This document shows positions 34,962 to 45,289 of a DNA stretch of 64,000 nt, piece by piece. Origin of the DNA: Mycolicibacterium sp. ND9-15. Its GTDB lineage: Bacteria; Actinomycetota; Actinomycetes; Mycobacteriales; Mycobacteriaceae. Position 1 is the stretch's first letter. Each line of letters opens with the position of its first letter. Under the pieces are notes generated by a model. That model was not told the origin of the DNA. It saw only the letters and a list, made by a program, of their open reading frames with translations, and searched no databases. Made by a program: the position numbers and the translations under genes. The DNA lies in NCBI RefSeq assembly GCF_035918395.1, contig NZ_CP142362.1:4439501-4503500 (forward strand), read 5' to 3'.

Positions 34962-36215
34962 TCAGTATTTCCCGAATGCGAGCGCGACGTTGTGCCCACC
35001 GAATCCGAACGAGTTGTTGATCGCGTATTGATAGTTGCCCGACCGGGGCTCGCCGGCGACCACGTCCAGATCAATCTCCGGATCGAGGTTACGCAGGTTC
35101 AGCGTCGGGGGGATGATGCCTTCGCGCAGCGCCATCACAGTCAGGATGGACTCCACCGCACCCACCGCGCCGACCGAGTGGCCGAGCGCCGCCTTGGGTG
35201 CGTACACCGCCGGCCGGTGGCTGCCCATCGCGTTGTTGATCGCCTTGCCTTCGGCCACGTCACCCACGCTGGTGCCGGTGGCATGCGCGTTGACGTGGTC
35301 GATGTCCGTGGGCTGCAGTCCGGCGAGTTCGATGGCACGCGTCATTGCGTGACCGGCCTGCTCGCCGTTCGGGTCGGGCGCGACGATGTGGTAGCCGTCG
35401 GAGGTGATGCTGGCGCCCATGATCCGAGCAAGGATGTTCGCGCCGCGCGCTTTGGCGTGCTCTTCGGTCTCGATGACGATCAGCGCACCGCCTTCGCCGA
35501 ACACGAAGCCGTTACGGTCCCTGTCGAACGGCCGGCATGCGCCGGCCGGGTCATCGTTGGTGGTGGACAACACGATTCGCATCTGGGCGAAGCCGGCGAT
35601 CGGCACCGCCTCGATCTTGGTCTCCACCCCACCGCAGATCGCGACGTCGGCCTCGCCGAGCACGATGTTGCGCCACGCGTGCGCGATGCCCTCCGACCCC
35701 GACGCGCACGCCGAGACCGGGGTGACCACCCCGGCGCGGGCCTTGCGCTCCAAGCCCACCGCCGCGGCAGCCGCATTGGGCATGTACATCTGCACGGCCA
35801 GCGGCGAAACCGCCTTCAGGCCCTTGGCGCGCATGTTGTCGTAGCTGAACACCAACTCCTCGGTGGAGCCCATGCCGGTGCCGATCGACACCGTCAACCG
35901 CTTCGGGTCCACCTCGGGTGAGCCTGCGTTCTCCCACACTCGCCGGCCCAGCACCGTCGACATCTTCTGCAGATAGGAAAGTCGACGCAGCTCGACCCGC
36001 GTCAACTCCTGGTTGAAGTCCTCGAGGAGATGCCCGCCGATGCGAACCGGCAGGTCATACTCCTCCACGAATGGGTCTTCGAGCCTGCGGATTCCGCTCT
36101 GGCCATCCAACAGCTTCTTCCAGGTTTCGTCGGCGCTGGTGGCCAGGGCGGTCGTCATGGCGATACCCGTGACGACGACGTTGGGGAAACCGTTCCCCGT
36201 CGATAACCCTGCCAT
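34962..36215 (-). CDS. kasB: Beta-ketoacyl-ACP synthase II KasB
   Basis: A 417-residue FAS-II condensing enzyme that extends meromycolate chains to full length. The catalytic Cys170 is in [12 protein letters not shown], with the His residues of NAHATGTS and LGHSVGA. It follows kasA and precedes accD6; GAAAGGAA serves as ribosome site. Differs from KasA mainly in the N-terminus and substrate-tunnel region. Identity as KasB rather than a KasA copy rests on its order and on its sequence resemblance to the M. tuberculosis protein. Confidence 0.95.
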   Translation of the reverse strand: MAGLSTGNGFPNVVVTGIAMTTALATSADETWKKLLDGQSGIRRLEDPFVEEYDLPVRIGGHLLEDFNQELTRVELRRLSYLQKMSTVLGRRVWENAGSPEVDPKRLTVSIGTGMGSTEELVFSYDNMRAKGLKAVSPLAVQMYMPNAAAAAVGLERKARAGVVTPVSACASGSEGIAHAWRNIVLGEADVAICGGVETKIEAVPIAGFAQMRIVLSTTNDDPAGACRPFDRDRNGFVFGEGGALIVIETEEHAKARGANILARIMGASITSDGYHIVAPDPNGEQAGHAMTRAIELAGLQPTDIDHVNAHATGTSVGDVAEGKAINNAMGSHRPAVYAPKAALGHSVGAVGAVESILTVMALREGIIPPTLNLRNLDPEIDLDVVAGEPRSGNYQYAINNSFGFGGHNVALAFGKY

Positions 36216-36238
36216 TACTGGTCGAAAGTTCCTTTCGC

Positions 36239-37489
36239 TCAGTAGCGCCCGAAGGCCAGGGCGACATTGTGTCCGCCGAATCCGAACGAGTTGTTGATGG
36301 CGTACTGGTAGTCGCCATAACGAGGCTCGCCCGCAACCACATCGAGATCGATCTCAGGATCAGGGGTCTCGTAGTTCAGTGTCGGCGGGATGACACCGTC
36401 ACGCAGCGAGAGCACGGTCAGTGCCGACTCCAGCGCGCCGACCGCCCCGATGGAGTGACCGAGCGCCGACTTCGGCGCATAGACCGCCGCATGCTCGACC
36501 CCCGCGGATCGAATCGCGTTGGCCTCGGCGACGTCGCCGATCGACGTCGCGGTGGCGTGCGCGTTGACGTGCTGGATGTCCTTGGGTTCCAGGCCCGCGG
36601 TCTCCATTGCACGCTTCATCGCCTGGCCGGCGCGTAGGCCGTCGGACGCAGGAGCGACCATGTGGAAGGCGTCGGACGTGATGCCCGCACCCATCAGCCG
36701 GGCCAACGGCTTGGCTCCGCGGGCCTTGGCGTGCTCCTCGGTCTCGATGATCATGAGCGCACCGGCCTCGCCGAAGACGAACCCGTCGCGGTTCTTGTCG
36801 AACGGCCGGGAGGCGCCCTCGGGATGGTCGTTGTTGGTGGACATCGCGCGCATCATCGAGAACGCCGCGATCGGCAACGCTTCGATTCCGCCCTCGACGC
36901 CGCCGACGACGGCGATATCCGCATCACCCATGACGATATGGCGCCAGCCGTGGGCGATCGCCTCCGAACCCGATGAGCACGCCGAAACCGGGGTGATGAC
37001 CCCGGCTCTGGCGCCCAACTGCAGTCCGATCACCGCGGCCGCACCGTTCGGCATGATCATCTGCACGGCGAGCGGCGACACCTTGCGGGGGCCGCCCTCG
37101 TTCATCGCGTCGTAGGTCTCGACGATCTTCTCGCCGCCACCCAGGCCGGTGCCGACGACCACGGCGAAGCGATCCGGGTCGACCTCGGGGTTGCCCGCGG
37201 TCTCCCAGAGCTGGCCACTGAGGTACTTGGCCATGCGCTGGACATACGACATCCGCCGCATGTCCAGTCGCGTCATGTGGTCATCGATCGCGTCGACGAG
37301 GTGACCACCGATGCGGACCGGAAGGTCCCACTTGGTGACGAACTCATCCTCGAGGACGCGGATGCCGCTTTCGCCGGCAAGCAGGCCCTTCCACGTGCTC
37401 TCGATGTCCGCCGCGACCGACGTGGTCGCCGTGACGGCGGTCACGACGACGTTCGGGAAACCGCCGTTAGCAGTGGAAGGTCTACTCAT
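36239..37489 (-). CDS. kasA: Beta-ketoacyl-ACP synthase I KasA
   Basis: A 416-residue FAS-II elongation condensing enzyme that is essential for mycolic acid synthesis in mycobacteria. The active site is Cys171 (TPVSACSSG), His311 (NAHATATS) and His345 (LGHSIGA), at the same residue numbers as in M. tuberculosis KasA. The ATG at 37489 overlaps the acpM stop by four bases (ATGA). It uses malonyl-AcpM supplied by FabD and is the target of thiolactomycin-type inhibitors in this genus. Confidence 0.97.
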   Translation of the reverse strand: MSRPSTANGGFPNVVVTAVTATTSVAADIESTWKGLLAGESGIRVLEDEFVTKWDLPVRIGGHLVDAIDDHMTRLDMRRMSYVQRMAKYLSGQLWETAGNPEVDPDRFAVVVGTGLGGGEKIVETYDAMNEGGPRKVSPLAVQMIMPNGAAAVIGLQLGARAGVITPVSACSSGSEAIAHGWRHIVMGDADIAVVGGVEGGIEALPIAAFSMMRAMSTNNDHPEGASRPFDKNRDGFVFGEAGALMIIETEEHAKARGAKPLARLMGAGITSDAFHMVAPASDGLRAGQAMKRAMETAGLEPKDIQHVNAHATATSIGDVAEANAIRSAGVEHAAVYAPKSALGHSIGAVGALESALTVLSLRDGVIPPTLNYETPDPEIDLDVVAGEPRYGDYQYAINNSFGFGGHNVALAFGRY

Positions 37490-37788
37490 GCCCGATCGGC
37501 TTCGATCTGCGCGCGGATGGCCGCGGCCGCTTCGGGGTTCTCTTCCTCGAGCTTCTGGATGTAGGTGACGACGTCACCGACGGTGCGCAGACCGGCGAGG
37601 TCCTCGTCGGGGATCTTCACGCCGTACTTGTCCTCCGTCTGAACGGCGATCTCGACCATCGACAGCGAGTCGATGTCCAGGTCGTCGACGAAGCTTTTCT
37701 CCGGGGTGACCTCGGAGGGCTCGATACCGGTGACCTCTTCGATGATCTCGGCGAGACCGGCGATAATTTCATCCTGGCTGGCGGGCAC
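37486..37788 (-). CDS. acpM: Meromycolate extension acyl carrier protein AcpM
   Basis: A 100-residue acyl carrier protein. Ser41 in [13 protein letters not shown] carries the 4'-phosphopantetheine arm. It shows the extended C-terminal tail after the ACP core ([17 protein letters not shown]), typical of mycobacterial AcpM, although this copy is shorter than the M. tuberculosis protein as I recall. GTG start at 37788 with AAGGAG upstream. 78 bp separate it from fabD and four bases of overlap couple it to kasA. Confidence 0.97.
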   Translation of the reverse strand: MPASQDEIIAGLAEIIEEVTGIEPSEVTPEKSFVDDLDIDSLSMVEIAVQTEDKYGVKIPDEDLAGLRTVGDVVTYIQKLEEENPEAAAAIRAQIEADRA

Positions 37789-37866
37789 GGGGGCTCCTTC
37801 TAATCGGGTTGTTACTTGATGGGATTGACGATCGTTATGCGGTTGTATCTGGAACAGGCGCGCTTA

Positions 37867-38796
37867 TCAGAGCTCGGCAAGCCCGTCCAGGTCAGCGGGG
37901 GACTTGACGGCGTACGTCGGCACCCCCCGAAGTTCTCTTTTCGCGATCCCGGCGAGCGTCCCGGCGGGCGGGAACTCGACGATCGCGGTCACATTGAGCT
38001 TGCGCATGGTCGCGGTGCACAGATCCCAGCGCACCGGGCGCGTCATCTGCGCCACCAGCTTGCTCATGGCGTCGGAGGCCGAAGCCACCGGCTGGCCGTC
38101 GGCGTTCGACAGAAGCGTCGTTTTCGGTTCGTGCGCCGTCGCACCTTCGGCCGCGGCGGCATAACCGTCGAGGGCGCAGGCCATGTATTGGGTATGGAAG
38201 GCGCCCGCAGTGGCCAGCTTGCGCACGCGCGCCTTCTCCGGTGGGTCCTCGACCAGCTTGTCGAGCGCCGCGACCGCGCCGGCGGCGACGATCTGTCCCG
38301 CGGCGTTTCGGTTGGCCGGCACCAAATCGAGCGCTTCCAGGCGCGCGAGCACGTCGGTTTCCTCACCGCCGAGCACCGCCGCCATGCCGGTGGCTTCCGC
38401 TGCGCACGCCTTCGCCATCTCGGCACCGCGCGTGGTGGCCAGCCTGACCGCGTCGTCAGCCGAGATCACACCGGCGATCGCGTAGGCCGCGATCTCGCCG
38501 ACGGAATGACCCGCCACGATGATCTCCTGGCCCGTTTGTGCTGAGACCAGACCGCGCCGCGTCAGCTCCTCGTGAGCCAGCAGAGTCGCCGCCACGACGA
38601 GCGGCTGGGTCACGGCGGTGTCGGTGATCTCCTCTGCCGAGGCGGTGGCGCCCAGTCGGGCGAGATCCAGCCCGCTGATCTGCGACCAGGCCGCGAGCCG
38701 CTCGGCGGCGCCGGGCAACTCCAGCCATGCGGCGAGCATGCCAGGGGTCTGGGAGCCCTGTCCGGGCGCGAGAAGTGCAACGGCTTTATGAGGCAC
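37867..38796 (-). CDS. fabD: Malonyl-CoA:ACP transacylase
   Basis: A 309-residue acyltransferase that loads malonyl groups onto AcpM. The nucleophile Ser98 is in VAGHSVGEIAAY, the catalytic His201 in AGAFHTQYM, and the N-terminal LLAPGQGSQTPGM is the family signature. First gene of the FAS-II operon; the untranslated region upstream carries a palindrome at 38863-38883. In M. tuberculosis the protein starts a few residues later, so the exact start codon is open. Confidence 0.96.
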   Translation of the reverse strand: MPHKAVALLAPGQGSQTPGMLAAWLELPGAAERLAAWSQISGLDLARLGATASAEEITDTAVTQPLVVAATLLAHEELTRRGLVSAQTGQEIIVAGHSVGEIAAYAIAGVISADDAVRLATTRGAEMAKACAAEATGMAAVLGGEETDVLARLEALDLVPANRNAAGQIVAAGAVAALDKLVEDPPEKARVRKLATAGAFHTQYMACALDGYAAAAEGATAHEPKTTLLSNADGQPVASASDAMSKLVAQMTRPVRWDLCTATMRKLNVTAIVEFPPAGTLAGIAKRELRGVPTYAVKSPADLDGLAEL

Positions 38797-38862
38797 GTAT
38801 TTAAGAGAACACTGTGAAGAGCTGTTTGCGCGGTGTAAGAGATTATGAACCTCGTCTTATGT

Positions 38863-38883
38863 TTTTGTGGAAACCCCACAAAA
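38863..38883. promoter_or_regulatory. Palindrome in the fabD promoter region
   Basis: Perfect 8-bp arms TTTTGTGG (38863-38870) and CCACAAAA (38876-38883) flank a 5-base loop. It lies 67-87 bp upstream of the fabD start and 39 bp after the stop of the upstream PucR-like regulator. Lacking a T-run downstream on either strand, it is a better operator than terminator candidate; a site for the adjacent regulator is possible. Confidence 0.5.
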
Positions 38884-38921
38884 CCGTCTGTGATGCGACG
38901 CTACCGATATGCGCTTGCGAT

Positions 38922-40211
38922 CTAATGCCAGGACTGCGGAGTGTCCACCGCTGCTGGTCCCAGCGCCGGACGTGCCGGAGTGATCAAATTCGCTGTGCTC
39001 GTCTGGTAAGCCTGCCGGCCGAGCCGGCCGACCGTGACGGCCACCCGCAGCACATAGGCGTCACGAGGAAGCGTGGGATCGCGGCCCGTGAAGTCGGCGA
39101 TCCGCCTCAGCCGGTACCGGACGGTATTTGGATGAACGAACAATTTGCGTGCGCAGGCTTCGATGGCGCCGCCGGAGTCCAGGTAGGCGTCGAGAGTCTC
39201 GGTCAATGCGGGGCCGGCGTCGGCCAGCGGCCTCATTACCTCCGTCTCCAGCGCAGCCATCGCCGTCATGTCGCCCAACAGCGCCCGCTCGGGCAGGAGC
39301 TCGCGGGCCGACACGGGCCGGGGCGCCCCCGTCCAGCCCGCCACGGCGTTCATGCCCGAGATGGCCTCGATTGCGCTGCGGTGGGCGCTCGCCAGCGAGG
39401 TGGCCGTGGGACCGATCACCACGGGTCCGTCGGCGAACACCGTCAGTATCTCGGTGAGGAACCGGTCGGTGGGGGACAGCGCGCCCGACACGATCGCGAC
39501 CAACCAGTTGCCGTGCACGTCGGACAACGCCGCGCGGCCGTTGCGGCGCACCACGTCGTGCACGTCGTCGCTGGCCAGATCGATCCGATCGGGTTGCGGC
39601 AGTCCGAGGATCACGGTGGCGGGGGCGGTGGCATCCCAGTTCAGCGCGGCGGCCTGGGACTGCAACTCCGGACCCGTGTCACCGCGCACGACGGCGTCGA
39701 CGACATTGGCCTCCATCCGGGTGTCCCATGCGCCGCGGGCCTCCGCCTGGTCGGCGTAGGCGCTGGCCGCGGCGAACGCCAGATCGCGGCTGTAGCGCAG
39801 GATCCCCGCGGTCAGGGCGGTCAACTGCGCCTCGGAACGGGCCAGCAGCGGCACGACCTCTTCGAAGAACTCCATGGTGACGCGCACCATCTCGACCGAC
39901 TGCCGCAGCGCGATACGCCGCCGCAGGTCCTGCGGTACGACTTCGAAGGCCTGTGCGGTGTAGCTGACGTTGCTCTGCGGATCCCGCATCCACTCGACGA
40001 AATTGACCACCGCGGTCTGCACGACCAACTGCACGCTGGACCGTTGCGACGCCTCGAGTTCGGCGAAAAACGGTAGGCGCTCTTCCATCGCCCGCACCGC
40101 CTCGGTGGCCAGCCGGCCCGAATACTGCTGCAACCGGCGCAGCACGGAGTCGGGCACGGTCTCCAACACCTCGACCGTCGACTTCGGCGGTATGAACCGG
40201 TTGTCAGGCAC
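38922..40211 (-). CDS. PucR/CdaR-like transcriptional regulator of the FAS-II operon (Rv2242-like, FasR-type of Streptomyces)
   Basis: A 429-residue regulator. About residues 1-150 are a helical sensory region, about 160-290 a GGDEF-like/CdaR middle domain and about 345-400 a C-terminal PucR helix-turn-helix (FVHPNTVRYRLRRIADFTG). It lies directly before fabD on the same strand, as Rv2242 does in M. tuberculosis. In Streptomyces coelicolor an architecture-matched gene before fabD, named FasR, activates the fatty acid operon, so the same role is likely here. The mycobacterial TetR regulator also named FasR is unrelated. Confidence 0.87.
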   Translation of the reverse strand: MPDNRFIPPKSTVEVLETVPDSVLRRLQQYSGRLATEAVRAMEERLPFFAELEASQRSSVQLVVQTAVVNFVEWMRDPQSNVSYTAQAFEVVPQDLRRRIALRQSVEMVRVTMEFFEEVVPLLARSEAQLTALTAGILRYSRDLAFAAASAYADQAEARGAWDTRMEANVVDAVVRGDTGPELQSQAAALNWDATAPATVILGLPQPDRIDLASDDVHDVVRRNGRAALSDVHGNWLVAIVSGALSPTDRFLTEILTVFADGPVVIGPTATSLASAHRSAIEAISGMNAVAGWTGAPRPVSARELLPERALLGDMTAMAALETEVMRPLADAGPALTETLDAYLDSGGAIEACARKLFVHPNTVRYRLRRIADFTGRDPTLPRDAYVLRVAVTVGRLGRQAYQTSTANLITPARPALGPAAVDTPQSWH

Positions 40212-40280
40212 CTATAAAGGCTACGCCACCGCTATAGAGGAAACCTCCAAGTTCGCCCGTTGGGGCAGCGGCCGAACGCT

Positions 40281-40350
40281 AAGCCACTCTCACGCCGATG
40301 TCGTGGCCTTAAGCCACTCTCACGCCGATGTCGTGGCCTTAAGCCACTCC
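40281..40350 (-). repeat. 30-bp tandem repeat array over the aceE stop codon
   Basis: Two exact 30-bp units on the plus strand, AAGCCACTCTCACGCCGATG then TCGTGGCCTT, occupy 40281-40310 and 40311-40340, followed by a 9-base partial copy. The aceE TAA is at 40341-40339 in the array edge. Period and position (over a stop codon) match the array at 28653-28736, and both share a GAGT...TAR...GCC...ACGACATC order on the coding strand. Confidence 0.85.
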
Positions 40351-43128
40351 GGGGTCCGACGTCTGCTCCGGAGCAGCCATCACATTGTCTATCTCATACT
40401 TTTTCGCGGCCTCGACCGCGATGGACTGATCGATGTTGCCGTCGCGGGCCAGGCCCTCCAGCGCCGCCACGGCGATCGACTCGCCGTCGGTGTTGTAGTA
40501 ACGCCGCGCGGCGGGCCGGGTGTCGGAGAAGCCGAAGCCGTCGGTGCCCAGCGTGATGTAGGTGCCTGGGACCCAGGGCCGAATCTGCTCGGGTACCGCG
40601 CGCATCCAGTCAGAGACGGCCACCACCGGGCCTTCGGCCTCGGCGAGCGTCTTGGTGATGTAAGGCGTTCCTGCCGGCCGGTCCGGGTGACGCAGCCGCT
40701 GTTTCTCGATCTCGACGCCGTCTCGGTTGAGTTCACCCCAACTGGTCACCGACCAGACGTCGGCGGCGACGTCCCATTCGTCGGCGAGCAACTCGGCCGC
40801 CTTGAGCGCCGACGGCATCGCCACCCCCGACGCCAGAATCTGGGCGGAATGCGAGCCCTTCTTCTCCGCAGGCTGGTACCGGTAGATGCCCCGCAACAGG
40901 CCCTCGACGTCGACATCCGCCGGCTCGGCGGGCTGCCTGTAGGGCTCGTTGTAAATGGTCAGATAGAAGAACACGTTCTCCGGGTTCTCGCCGAACATGC
41001 GGTGTAGGCCACTGTCGACGATGTGGGCGATCTCGTAGGCGAATGCCGGGTCGTAGGCGACCACCGCCGGGTTGCTCGACGCCAGCAGCGGCGAGTGCCC
41101 GTCGGCGTGCTGCAAGCCCTCGCCGACCAGCGTGGTGCGCCCGGCAGTCGCGCCGAGCAGGAACCCGCGGGCCATCTGGTCGCCGGCCGCCCACAGGTTG
41201 TCGCCGGTGCGCTGGAAGCCGAACATCGAATAGAAGATGTAGATCGGGATCATCGGCTCGTTGTGCGTCGCATACGACGTGCCGGCCGCGATGAAGCTCG
41301 CCGACGAACCGGCCTCGTTGATGCCCTCGTGCAGGATCTGGCCTGTTTCGCTTTCCTTGTAGGCCAGCATCAGGTCGGCGTCCACGGAGGTGTACAGCTG
41401 ACCGTTGGGGTTGTAGATCTTCAGCGACGGGAACCACGAATCCATGCCGAAGGTGCGCGCCTCGTCCGGGATGATCGGTACGATTCGCCATCCGATCTCC
41501 TTGTTGCGCAATACTTCTCGGAAGGTGCGGACGGTGGCCATGGTGGTGGCCACCTCTTGGTTGCCCGAACCCTTCTTCAGCGCCTTGTAGGCGTCGCTGC
41601 TCGGCAGCGTCAGCGACTTGGACTTGGTGCGGCGCTCGGGAACGAAGCCGCCCAGCGCGCGGCGCCGATCCAGCAGGTAGCGGATCTCGGGGGCCTCCGG
41701 GCCGGGGTGGTAATACGGTGGCAGGTAAGGGTTCTCCTCGATCTGCTCGTCGCTGATCGGGATCCGCATCGCGTCACGGAAATACTTGAGGTCCTCCAGC
41801 GCAAGCTTTTTCATCTGGTGAGTGGCGTTGCGGCCCTGGAAGTGTGCGCCCAGCGAGTAACCCTTGATGGTCTTGGCCAATATGACGGTGGGCTGGCCCT
41901 TGTGATCCATCGCCGCGCGGTAGGCGGCGTAGACCTTGCGGTAGTCGTGGCCGCCGCGTTTGAGGTTCCAGATCTCCTGATCGGACAGGTGCTCCACCAA
42001 CTGCTTGGTGCGCGGATCGCGGGCGAAGAAGTGCTCGCGTACATAGCCGCCGTCGTTGGCCTTATAGGTCTGATAGTCCCCGTCCGGGGTGGTGTTCATC
42101 AGGTTGACCAGCGCGCCATCCTTGTCGGCGTGCAGCAGCGCGTCCCACTCGCGGCCCCACACCACCTTGATGACGTTCCAGCCGGCGCCGCGGAAGAACG
42201 ACTCCAGTTCCTGGATGATCTTGCCGTTGCCGCGCACCGGACCGTCGAGGCGCTGCAGGTTGCAGTTGACGACGTAGGTCAGGTTGTCCAGGCCCTCCAG
42301 CGCCGCGACATGTGCGGCGCCGCGGCTTTCCGGCTCGTCCATCTCGCCGTCGCCGAGGAAACACCAGACGTGTTGCTCGGAGGTGTCCTTGATGCCGCGG
42401 TTGTGCAGGTAGTGGTTGAACCGGGCCTGGAATATCGCGTTGATGGGCCCAAGACCCATCGAGACCGTGGGGAATTCCCAGAAGTCCGGCATCAGCCGCG
42501 GGTGCGGATATGACGGCAGCCCGCCGCCCGGATGGCTGTGCTCCTGGCGGAACCCGTCGAGCTGGTCCTCGGTCAGCCGGCCCTCGAGGAACGCTCGAGC
42601 GTAGATGCCAGGGGAGGCGTGGCCCTGGATGAACACCTGGTCGCCGCCGCCGGGGTGCGACTTCCCGCGGAAGAAGTGGTTGAAGCCCACCTCGTAGAGC
42701 GCCGCCGAGGACGCATAGGTCGAGATGTGGCCGCCGACGCCGACGCCGGGCCGCTGTGCGCGGTGCACCATTATCGCGGCGTTCCACCGGATCCAGGTCC
42801 GGAAGCGCCGCTCGACATCCTCGTCACCGGGGAACCACGGTTCGGATTCGGTGGGGATGGTGTTGACGTAGTCGGTGGACGTCAGGGCGGGAATGGCCAC
42901 CCGCTTCTCCCGGGAGCGTTCCAGCATCCGCAGCATCAGGTAGCGGGCGCGGGCGGGGCCAGACCGTTCCACCAGCTGGTCGAACGATTCCAGCCATTCC
43001 CCGGTCTCCTCGGGGTCGATGTCGGGCAGGTACGAGGCCACACCCTCGCGGATTACCCGTACTCTTTCGTGTTCGGCTGTGGTGCTGGAACTTTGGGCCA
43101 GGTCTTGGCGCACGAACTCGGTGGTCAA
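40339..43128 (-). CDS. aceE: Pyruvate dehydrogenase E1 component, homodimeric type
   Basis: A 929-residue thiamine-diphosphate enzyme that decarboxylates pyruvate and acetylates the lipoyl domain of E2. The ThDP-binding [12 protein letters not shown] region, [17 protein letters not shown] and [13 protein letters not shown] are visible. It closely follows M. tuberculosis AceE (Rv2241) along the full length. The TTG start at 43128 has GAGGAG upstream and gives the expected [12 protein letters not shown]-terminus; a longer ATG frame upstream adds 16 Arg/Pro-rich residues. Divergent from the lipoprotein gene. Confidence 0.96.
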   Translation of the reverse strand: MTTEFVRQDLAQSSSTTAEHERVRVIREGVASYLPDIDPEETGEWLESFDQLVERSGPARARYLMLRMLERSREKRVAIPALTSTDYVNTIPTESEPWFPGDEDVERRFRTWIRWNAAIMVHRAQRPGVGVGGHISTYASSAALYEVGFNHFFRGKSHPGGGDQVFIQGHASPGIYARAFLEGRLTEDQLDGFRQEHSHPGGGLPSYPHPRLMPDFWEFPTVSMGLGPINAIFQARFNHYLHNRGIKDTSEQHVWCFLGDGEMDEPESRGAAHVAALEGLDNLTYVVNCNLQRLDGPVRGNGKIIQELESFFRGAGWNVIKVVWGREWDALLHADKDGALVNLMNTTPDGDYQTYKANDGGYVREHFFARDPRTKQLVEHLSDQEIWNLKRGGHDYRKVYAAYRAAMDHKGQPTVILAKTIKGYSLGAHFQGRNATHQMKKLALEDLKYFRDAMRIPISDEQIEENPYLPPYYHPGPEAPEIRYLLDRRRALGGFVPERRTKSKSLTLPSSDAYKALKKGSGNQEVATTMATVRTFREVLRNKEIGWRIVPIIPDEARTFGMDSWFPSLKIYNPNGQLYTSVDADLMLAYKESETGQILHEGINEAGSSASFIAAGTSYATHNEPMIPIYIFYSMFGFQRTGDNLWAAGDQMARGFLLGATAGRTTLVGEGLQHADGHSPLLASSNPAVVAYDPAFAYEIAHIVDSGLHRMFGENPENVFFYLTIYNEPYRQPAEPADVDVEGLLRGIYRYQPAEKKGSHSAQILASGVAMPSALKAAELLADEWDVAADVWSVTSWGELNRDGVEIEKQRLRHPDRPAGTPYITKTLAEAEGPVVAVSDWMRAVPEQIRPWVPGTYITLGTDGFGFSDTRPAARRYYNTDGESIAVAALEGLARDGNIDQSIAVEAAKKYEIDNVMAAPEQTSDPGVA

Positions 43129-43271
43129 CTTCCGCTCCTCGGTAGGCGGTTCATGTGCCGGGCGTCGGCGACACATTCCATCCTTCTCCCATCCTGCCCC
43201 ACCTGCATCGGTGGGGTTGGCGACTGGAATGAACCGGCGATCCCCGGTCCGAACCGGTAACGTCTGCAGCC

Positions 43272-43847
43272 GTGGTCAACGGTGCGCTTGTGCAAAAACC
43301 GCTGCAGGTTGGCGCACTGATAATCGGCATATCGGCGACCGCGGCCATGGTCGTCGTCGGTTGCAGCAGCGTCACCGAAGGGTCCGCGCAGGTCGATACC
43401 GCCGAGGCGCCGGTGTACCGGGCGTCGGTATCGGCGTCGTTGGAGGAGTCGGCCGCGAGCTCGAGCGCCAAGGAGTCGGCACGCCAGTCGTCGATCACCA
43501 GGGAGGCGATCCACTCGTCCTGCGAGACGCTCAGCTCGAGCAGCGTCGACGCGATCACCGCGGTCAACGCCTATGTCGACGCGTTCAACCAGAACGCCTC
43601 CGACGCGCCGGTCAAGGCCGGTCCGGCGATCGACGCCCTGAACCACAGCGCCGACATGGTCGCGCGCAGCATCTCCGACGTGCTGAGCCCCGAGCTCACC
43701 GATGCGCTCAACGGATGGGTCGATGCGGCCAGGGACGTGGCGACCGCGATCGCAGGCAACTACGGACCCGAGGAGTTCAACGCGGCGATCAGCCGGCTCA
43801 ACGACACCAAGACCAGCGCGCTCAACCTCTGTGACGCTCTTTACTGA
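43272..43847 (+). CDS. Probable lipoprotein of unknown function (Rv2240c-like position)
   Basis: A 191-residue protein starting at GTG 43272. A signal segment ([16 protein letters not shown]) ends in VVVGCSS with Cys31 as the likely lipidated residue. After a Ser/Ala/Glu-rich linker, residues about 80-191 look helical with two cysteines (SSCETL and NLCDAL) that could form a disulphide. Gene order between aceE and the DUF3052 gene corresponds to Rv2240c. Function unknown. Confidence 0.75.
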   Translation: MVNGALVQKPLQVGALIIGISATAAMVVVGCSSVTEGSAQVDTAEAPVYRASVSASLEESAASSSAKESARQSSITREAIHSSCETLSSSSVDAITAVNAYVDAFNQNASDAPVKAGPAIDALNHSADMVARSISDVLSPELTDALNGWVDAARDVATAIAGNYGPEEFNAAISRLNDTKTSALNLCDALY

Positions 43848-43982
43848 AAATCTTCATATTTGACCAACCTTGCCGCCAGTGGCGTGCAGGCGCAGCCCTT
43901 CGTGCGACGATAGGGCCCAAGACAAGCCCCACGACAATCCCGAGCGCAACGTGCGCCCGAGCCGGCTGAAGGAGGACCGACC

Positions 43983-44408
43983 GTGGTCGCGGCGGATGAC
44001 GCCCCGAACTACGCCCGCAGACTGGGCATCCAGCAAGATCAGGTTGTACAGGAACTGGGCTGGGACGAGGACGTCGACGACGACATCCGAGCCGACGTCG
44101 AGGAAGCGTGTGGCAGCGAATTGCTCGATGAGGACGCCGACGAGGTCATCGACGTCGTGCTGCTCTGGTGGCGCGATGACGACGGGGACCTGGTGGACGC
44201 GCTCATGGACGCCATCACTCCGCTGGCCGACGACGGCGTGATCTGGGTGGTCACGCCGAAGACGGGCAAACCCGGCCACGTCCAGCCGGCCGAGATCGCC
44301 GAATCGGCCCCTACCGCCGGCCTGATGCAGACCTCCTCGGCCAACCTGGGCGACTGGATCGCAAGCAGGCTGGTGCAACCGAAGAGCAAGGCGGCGGGGA
44401 GAAGATGA
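43983..44408 (+). CDS. DUF3052 family protein (Rv2239c-like)
   Basis: A 141-residue conserved actinobacterial protein: acidic, with NYARRLGIQQDQVVQELGWD at the N-terminus and DAITPLADDGVIWVVTPKTG in the middle. A strong AAGGAGGA lies upstream of the GTG at 43983. The stop overlaps the ahpE ATG by four bases, so it is co-translated with the peroxiredoxin. No enzymatic motif. In M. tuberculosis the pair is Rv2239c-Rv2238c. Confidence 0.88.
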   Translation: MVAADDAPNYARRLGIQQDQVVQELGWDEDVDDDIRADVEEACGSELLDEDADEVIDVVLLWWRDDDGDLVDALMDAITPLADDGVIWVVTPKTGKPGHVQPAEIAESAPTAGLMQTSSANLGDWIASRLVQPKSKAAGRR

Positions 44409-44869
44409 TCGACGTCGGTACGGAAGCGCCGGACTTCACGCTCAAGGACCAGAACGGTCAGCCCGTCACGCTGAGCGACTTTCGCGGCGTGAAAAACGTG
44501 CTGCTGGTGTTCTTCCCGCTGGCGTTCACCGGTATCTGTCAGGGCGAACTCGACGAGATTCGCGACCGGCTGCCCGAGTACGAGAACGACGACACCGCGA
44601 CGCTGGCCATCTCGGTCGGGCCGCCCCCGACCCACAAGATCTGGGCGACACAGAGCGGCTTCACTTTCCCGGTGCTGTCCGATTTCTGGCCACACGGCGC
44701 CGTCGCATCGGTGTACGGCGTGTTCAACGAGAACGCGGGCATCGCCAACCGCGGCACATTCGTCGTCGACCGCACCGGAATCGTCCGGTTCGCCGAGATG
44801 AAGGAGCCGGGGGAGGCTCGCGATCACGCGCTGTGGACGGACGCGTTGACGGCCCTGCGCTCGGGCTGA
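44405..44869 (+). CDS. ahpE: One-cysteine peroxiredoxin AhpE
   Basis: A 154-residue thioredoxin-fold peroxiredoxin that reduces hydroperoxides, with mycothiol/mycoredoxin as reductant in mycobacteria. The peroxidatic Cys45 lies in FFPLAFTGICQGELDEI (motif PxxxT/S..C), with Arg in NRGTFVVDRTG. No resolving cysteine is visible, as expected for the AhpE type. Collinear with M. tuberculosis AhpE (Rv2238c). Confidence 0.95.
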   Translation: MIDVGTEAPDFTLKDQNGQPVTLSDFRGVKNVLLVFFPLAFTGICQGELDEIRDRLPEYENDDTATLAISVGPPPTHKIWATQSGFTFPVLSDFWPHGAVASVYGVFNENAGIANRGTFVVDRTGIVRFAEMKEPGEARDHALWTDALTALRSG

Positions 44870-44915
44870 GGTGATTTCCCGTCGCAGGTCATCGCCGTGT
44901 AGCTTGCCTCTGCAA

Positions 44916-44987
44916 GGGCGCGTAGCTCAGTGGTAGAGCTCTGGTTTTACACACCAGCGGTCGGCGGTTCGATACCGTCCGCGCCCA
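44916..44987 (+). tRNA. tRNA-Val (anticodon TAC)
   Basis: Cloverleaf: acceptor GGGCGCG pairs with CGCGCCC (7 bp), D-arm TAGCTCAGTGGTAGAGC, anticodon arm CTGGT-TTTACAC-ACCAG with TAC, and T-arm GGCGG-TTCGATA-CCGTC. The discriminator is A, and CCA is not encoded. It forms the left boundary of a region of mobile-element genes and is the probable integration target of the tyrosine integrase at 45686-47080. Confidence 0.95.
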
Positions 44988-45016
44988 CGTCTAAATTTGC
45001 AGTTCAGACGTTTTTT
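44987..45016 (+). terminator. Rho-independent terminator after tRNA-Val
   Basis: ACGTCT (44987-44992) pairs with AGACGT (45006-45011) across a 13-base loop and is followed by a run of T residues to 45016. It begins at the discriminator base of the tRNA, so it may serve the tRNA transcript directly. Confidence 0.7.
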
Positions 45017-45069
45017 GCATCGAACGGACAAACCCCCGTTGTGCCAAGAGTGTGCCAGCGTGTGCACCG

Positions 45070-45285
45070 CGGTACTGTTGACCCGGCCAGCTCGGCCACC
45101 GCGTCGTACTTGAGCCCACGTTTGGCCCGCGGCCTGGCGGCACGCCGGCCTGGCCGGCTTCGAACATATCCACCACCTTCTTGACGGTCCGGTGGGTGGG
45201 TGCCGCACGCGTCGGCGGCGGCCCGGTGGGAACCGAGCTGGCGATAGGCCGAAATGATGTCTGTGCGGCCCTTCGCAGATTCCAA
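45070..45285 (-). pseudogene. Remnant of IS21-type transposase (IstA-like N-terminus)
   Basis: A TTG at 45285 opens a frame reading ESAKGRTDIISAYRQLGSHR followed by AAADACG, like the N-terminal HTH of IstA-type transposases. It breaks after GT; a second frame continues with THRTVKKVVDMFEAGQAG after a CACC/CACC duplication, and a third with ARPRAKRGLKYDAVAELA before dying out. At least two frameshifts and loss of the rest of the gene mark it as dead. The assignment to IS21 rather than another HTH-containing transposase family is moderate. Confidence 0.5.
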
Positions 45286-45289
45286 TGGA

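Noticed and set aside
38863-38883. Rho-independent terminator of the PucR-like gene
   Set aside because: Hairpin is perfect but no T-run follows on the minus strand, so operator is preferred though not proven.
40281-40350. CRISPR array
   Set aside because: Direct repeats are in tandem without spacers, fewer than three units, and overlap a stop codon; no cas genes.
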